From contig NZ_JBEXCV010000256.1 of NCBI RefSeq assembly GCF_040605455.1, forward strand, positions 1 through 7,726: 7,726 nt of DNA, in the 5' to 3' direction. The notes beneath the pieces are model-generated. The model was not told the DNA's origin. It ran no database searches and saw only the letters and a program-made list of their open reading frames with translations. How positions within the stretch are numbered: position 1 is the first letter of the stretch; every line of letters begins with the position of its first letter. The translations under genes and the position numbers were made by a program. Source of the stretch: Embleya sp040605455 (GTDB lineage: Bacteria > Actinomycetota > Actinomycetes > Streptomycetales > Streptomycetaceae). Positions 5,855 through 7,726 of the stretch are shown piece by piece.

Positions 5855-5894
5855 ATACCACGATTCCCGTCCCGGGTACACCCGTTGGTGGTAT
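5855..5894. promoter_or_regulatory. nested inverted repeats, possible operator
   Basis: ATACCAC (5855-5861) and GTGGTAT (5888-5894) are exact complements 26 bases apart. Between them lies a tighter repeat, CGGGT-AC-ACCCG (5873-5884). The element is 119-158 bases upstream of the PorA-family ATG in one of the few A/T-richer stretches. It could be a regulator site for the divergent region. The 7-bp arms alone could arise by chance. Confidence 0.25.
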
Positions 5895-6030
5895 ATCGGG
5901 CGCCCGTCCCGATCCGCGGCGTCCGAACCGCAGGCCTTCGGGGGCGTTCGCCTGTGCGCGAGACCGCTGTCCGAGGAAACCGGCGCGCCACGGCTCGCGT
6001 TGCGACTCCCGCTGCACACCGCCGCACATG

Positions 6031-6052
6031 TCGCCATGCACATCGCCATGCA
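6031..6052. repeat. direct repeat of TCGCCATGCA
   Basis: TCGCCATGCA occurs twice, at 6031-6040 and 6043-6052, with two bases (CA) between the copies, so the period is 12 bases, a little more than one helical turn. It sits in the middle of the non-coding gap. Paired copies on one face of the helix fit a regulator binding site, but a chance duplication cannot be excluded. Confidence 0.4.
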
Positions 6053-6373
6053 AGTGCCAGGTCACAGGCCTGACTTGCGGGCACGTGGGAAGGATGGGGC
6101 CGATGCCGACCGTGCGCTTTCGAGGCCCGTGCAGAAGTGAAATCCGACGCGAGCCGGGTCGATGCGCCCGTGTCCGCAGCGGCGCGGCGGGCGAGCACCC
6201 TGGGCTCGCGTCCTGCCGAGGGCCGTCCAAACTGCCGGCCCGGAGGTCAATACGCATTCACCCTACGGGAATTCGCGCACACCCTGAAGGCACACCGTGC
6301 GCTGTACGGTTCCGCGACAACGAGCCGCCGGGACGGGATGCGGCGTCGGATGTCGTCCATGCCATGCCGATTC

Positions 6374-6399
6374 GAGCCACCGGGGGAGTCCGGTGGTTC
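6374..6399 (+). promoter_or_regulatory. 10-bp hairpin in the leader of the TPR gene
   Basis: GAGCCACCGG (6374-6383) pairs with CCGGTGGTTC (6390-6399) through nine normal pairs and one G-U pair, with the 6-base loop GGGAGT. It lies 85-111 bases upstream of the chosen TPR start. The purine-rich loop resembles a ribosome-binding sequence and is followed by a GTG in the right arm. It may be a leader structure, or a terminator protecting the gene from upstream reading. Confidence 0.4.
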
Positions 6400-6484
6400 C
6401 GAGCATGCGTGCGCCCGGATCCGGAGCTGGTGATGGCGTCGTGCCGTTCGGTGCGGCGGGGTGGAAACAGAGACTGGGGTACAT

Positions 6485-7687
6485 GTGGCGAATGCCGATG
6501 TAGTGGCTCGCGCGCGAGTCATGCTGTTCGACGTCGACCGGGTGTCGGCGGAACGACTGGTCGGGATCTATCGCGCCCTGGGGGAGGTCGACGGACCCGC
6601 GTACTACGCCCGGCGGTTGGCCGCGGCGCTGCACACGACCGGGCACATGTTCGGGCACAACGGGGCCGACATGGGCCTCACGCTCGGCAGGCTGACCGAG
6701 GCGATCCACCTGTGCCGAAGCCTGGATCCGGCCGAACACCGGGACCGGGACGCGGTTTTGCGGGGCATCCTGAGCACCTACCAGTGGGCGCTGTACCGCT
6801 ACGACCGACGAGCCGAGGCACTGGCCGTACGGCGCGAGATTCTCACCCTGGCCCGCGCCGGCGCCCGCACGGGCGGCCGGTGGTCCCTGGCCGAGGCGCT
6901 CCTCGAAGTCGCTGTCGCACTGGTCGAGGACGGCTGCGACGACGAGGCCGAACCGCTGTTCGCCGAGGCGGTCACGGTGACCGCCGGCCTCGCCCGCGGC
7001 CACCTCCCGAAGGCCGACCACCACTGGTACGTCACCGCACACGCGGGCCGGCTCGCCGCCCGCGGCCGATTCGCCGACGCGGCCGATGCGTACCGGCCGC
7101 TCCTGGAGACGACCCACGAGGACCGCCAAGTCCCGATCCTGCTGTACGGCGCGCAATTGCTCGCCGCCGCGAACCGCCCCGCCGAAAGCCGGACGGTGCT
7201 GACGCGCGCGGTGGAGGTGTATCGCACGCGCGCCGCGCACAGCCCCACCCGGGGCCTGCGCCACGACCTGTTGGCCCACCACCTCGCGGTGCTCGGCGCC
7301 GCCGACGAACCGGCCGACATCGCGCACGCCACCACCTCCGATCACTGGTCGCCCACCCGCCTGATCCGGCACACCGAAGCCGAACCCGCGCTGCGCGCCG
7401 CACTCGACGCACCGACCACCACTCCCGCACAGCGCGTCGTGCTCGAACGTCGACTCAACGTCCGAGCGACCTTCGCGCCGATGTCCCGCACGGCCGCGGC
7501 CCGCCTACTCGTGCCCGCCTACGCCAAGGCCCTCGACCACGCCCGCTCGCTCGCGATTGCCGACCCGACCGGGGCAAACCCGCTGCTGACCCGCGCCCTC
7601 ACCGACTACGCCCTCGTCCTGGCCGGCGTGGGTCGCGCCCGCGACGGTATCCCCGCCCTGGAGGAGGCAGCCGCCCTGCACGGCTGA
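6485..7687 (+). CDS. TPR-like helical repeat protein of unknown function
   Basis: A 400-residue, Ala/Leu/Arg-rich all-helical protein that I do not recognise as a named family. It is built of helix pairs resembling tetratricopeptide repeats. Examples are YYARRLAAALHTTGHMF (40-56), YQWALYRYDRRAEALAVRRE (99-118), AEALLEVAVALVEDGCDDEAEPL (136-158), AGRLAARGRFADAADAYRPL (187-206), GAQLLAAANRPAESRTVLTRA (222-242) and a final DYALVLAGVGRARDGIPALEEA (374-395). The x-A-x-x-G/N-R-x-x-A-x-x pattern repeats through it. Such proteins are scaffolds for protein-protein contact or sensor parts of actinomycete regulators, but no DNA-binding, ATPase or catalytic domain is present and no membrane helix is seen. 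Start is uncertain: GTG 6485 has GGGG five bases upstream, while GTG 6461 and GTG 6503 are in the same frame. It stands alone, divergent from the PorA-family gene, and ends 15 bases before a strong hairpin. Confidence 0.75.
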   Translation: MANADVVARARVMLFDVDRVSAERLVGIYRALGEVDGPAYYARRLAAALHTTGHMFGHNGADMGLTLGRLTEAIHLCRSLDPAEHRDRDAVLRGILSTYQWALYRYDRRAEALAVRREILTLARAGARTGGRWSLAEALLEVAVALVEDGCDDEAEPLFAEAVTVTAGLARGHLPKADHHWYVTAHAGRLAARGRFADAADAYRPLLETTHEDRQVPILLYGAQLLAAANRPAESRTVLTRAVEVYRTRAAHSPTRGLRHDLLAHHLAVLGAADEPADIAHATTSDHWSPTRLIRHTEAEPALRAALDAPTTTPAQRVVLERRLNVRATFAPMSRTAAARLLVPAYAKALDHARSLAIADPTGANPLLTRALTDYALVLAGVGRARDGIPALEEAAALHG

Positions 7688-7702
7688 CGGCCGACGGCCC
7701 GG

Positions 7703-7726
7703 ACCGGCGCGAGCTCTCGCGCCGGT
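7703..7726 (+). terminator. perfect 10-bp hairpin after the TPR gene
   Basis: ACCGGCGCGA (7703-7712) and TCGCGCCGGT (7717-7726) are exact complements around the loop GCTC. It starts 15 bases after the TGA of the TPR gene and reaches the window edge, so the stem may continue and a following T-run cannot be judged. Position and strength fit an intrinsic terminator. Confidence 0.7.

Larger units (their letters stand above)
5737..6460. other. long non-coding region between divergent genes
   Basis: This gap separates the minus-strand PorA-family gene from the plus-strand TPR gene. Open frames exist on both strands, but their translations are Arg/Pro/Ser-rich, contain no recognisable motif and mostly run antisense to one another, so none is called. 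The region holds inverted repeats at 5769-5791, 5855-5894 and 6374-6399, and a 10-base direct repeat at 6031-6052. Parts (about 5835-5900 and 6245-6320) are richer in A/T than the genes, which fits promoters, but I cannot name a confident -35/-10 pair for either gene. Confidence 0.55.

Noticed and set aside
5736..6257. Minus-strand open frame of about 170 codons in the spacer upstream of the PorA-family gene
   Set aside because: Arg/Gly/Pro-rich translation with no domain, running straight into the PorA-family ribosome site and start. It would leave no room for that gene's leader.
6247..6522. Minus-strand 91-codon frame overlapping the TPR gene start
   Set aside because: No motif and no ribosome site, and it overlaps the start of a better supported gene on the other strand.

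Overview
The window reads as chromosomal DNA from a very GC-rich actinomycete, most likely a streptomycete or close relative. The basis is the extreme G/C bias at third codon positions, frequent GTG starts, GGAGG-type ribosome sites, a PorA-family (DUF3068) envelope protein and an FCD-type GntR regulator. No rRNA, tRNA, CRISPR array, insertion sequence or phage gene was seen.

Layout. Seven features run on the minus strand, listed in order of transcription from right to left: a PorA-family membrane protein (5736-4558); a GNAT acetyltransferase (4505-4023); the C-terminal remnant of what looks like a luciferase-like flavin monooxygenase (about 3970-3685); a classical short-chain dehydrogenase (3688-2825); a PLP-dependent threonine/serine dehydratase-like enzyme (2697-1711); an FCD-family GntR repressor (1577-906); and a small atypical SDR without the usual catalytic residues (785-180). 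On the plus strand, at the right, a TPR-like protein of unknown role (6485-7687) diverges from the PorA-family gene. About 750 bases between those two hold no recognisable gene but several short repeats. Strong hairpins lie past the first and last genes (64-95 and 7703-7726). Shorter palindromes sit in most of the gaps.

How it may fit together (inference). The central block (monooxygenase remnant, SDR, PLP lyase, FCD regulator, small SDR) looks like a small catabolic or accessory cluster for a hydroxy- or amino-acid-like substrate, under a local FCD repressor. The monooxygenase gene has lost its front part next to the GNAT gene but keeps a stop codon that overlaps the start of the next SDR, so the block appears to be a decayed operon. 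The GNAT gene has its own likely promoter with no leader, next to a perfect 20-bp palindrome. The PorA-family protein and the TPR protein are probably independent units.

I do not see a clearly new defence or mobile system. The best leads are the truncated monooxygenase with preserved stop/start overlap, the palindrome at the GNAT promoter, the SDR-like protein without a catalytic tetrad, and the long leader of the TPR gene.
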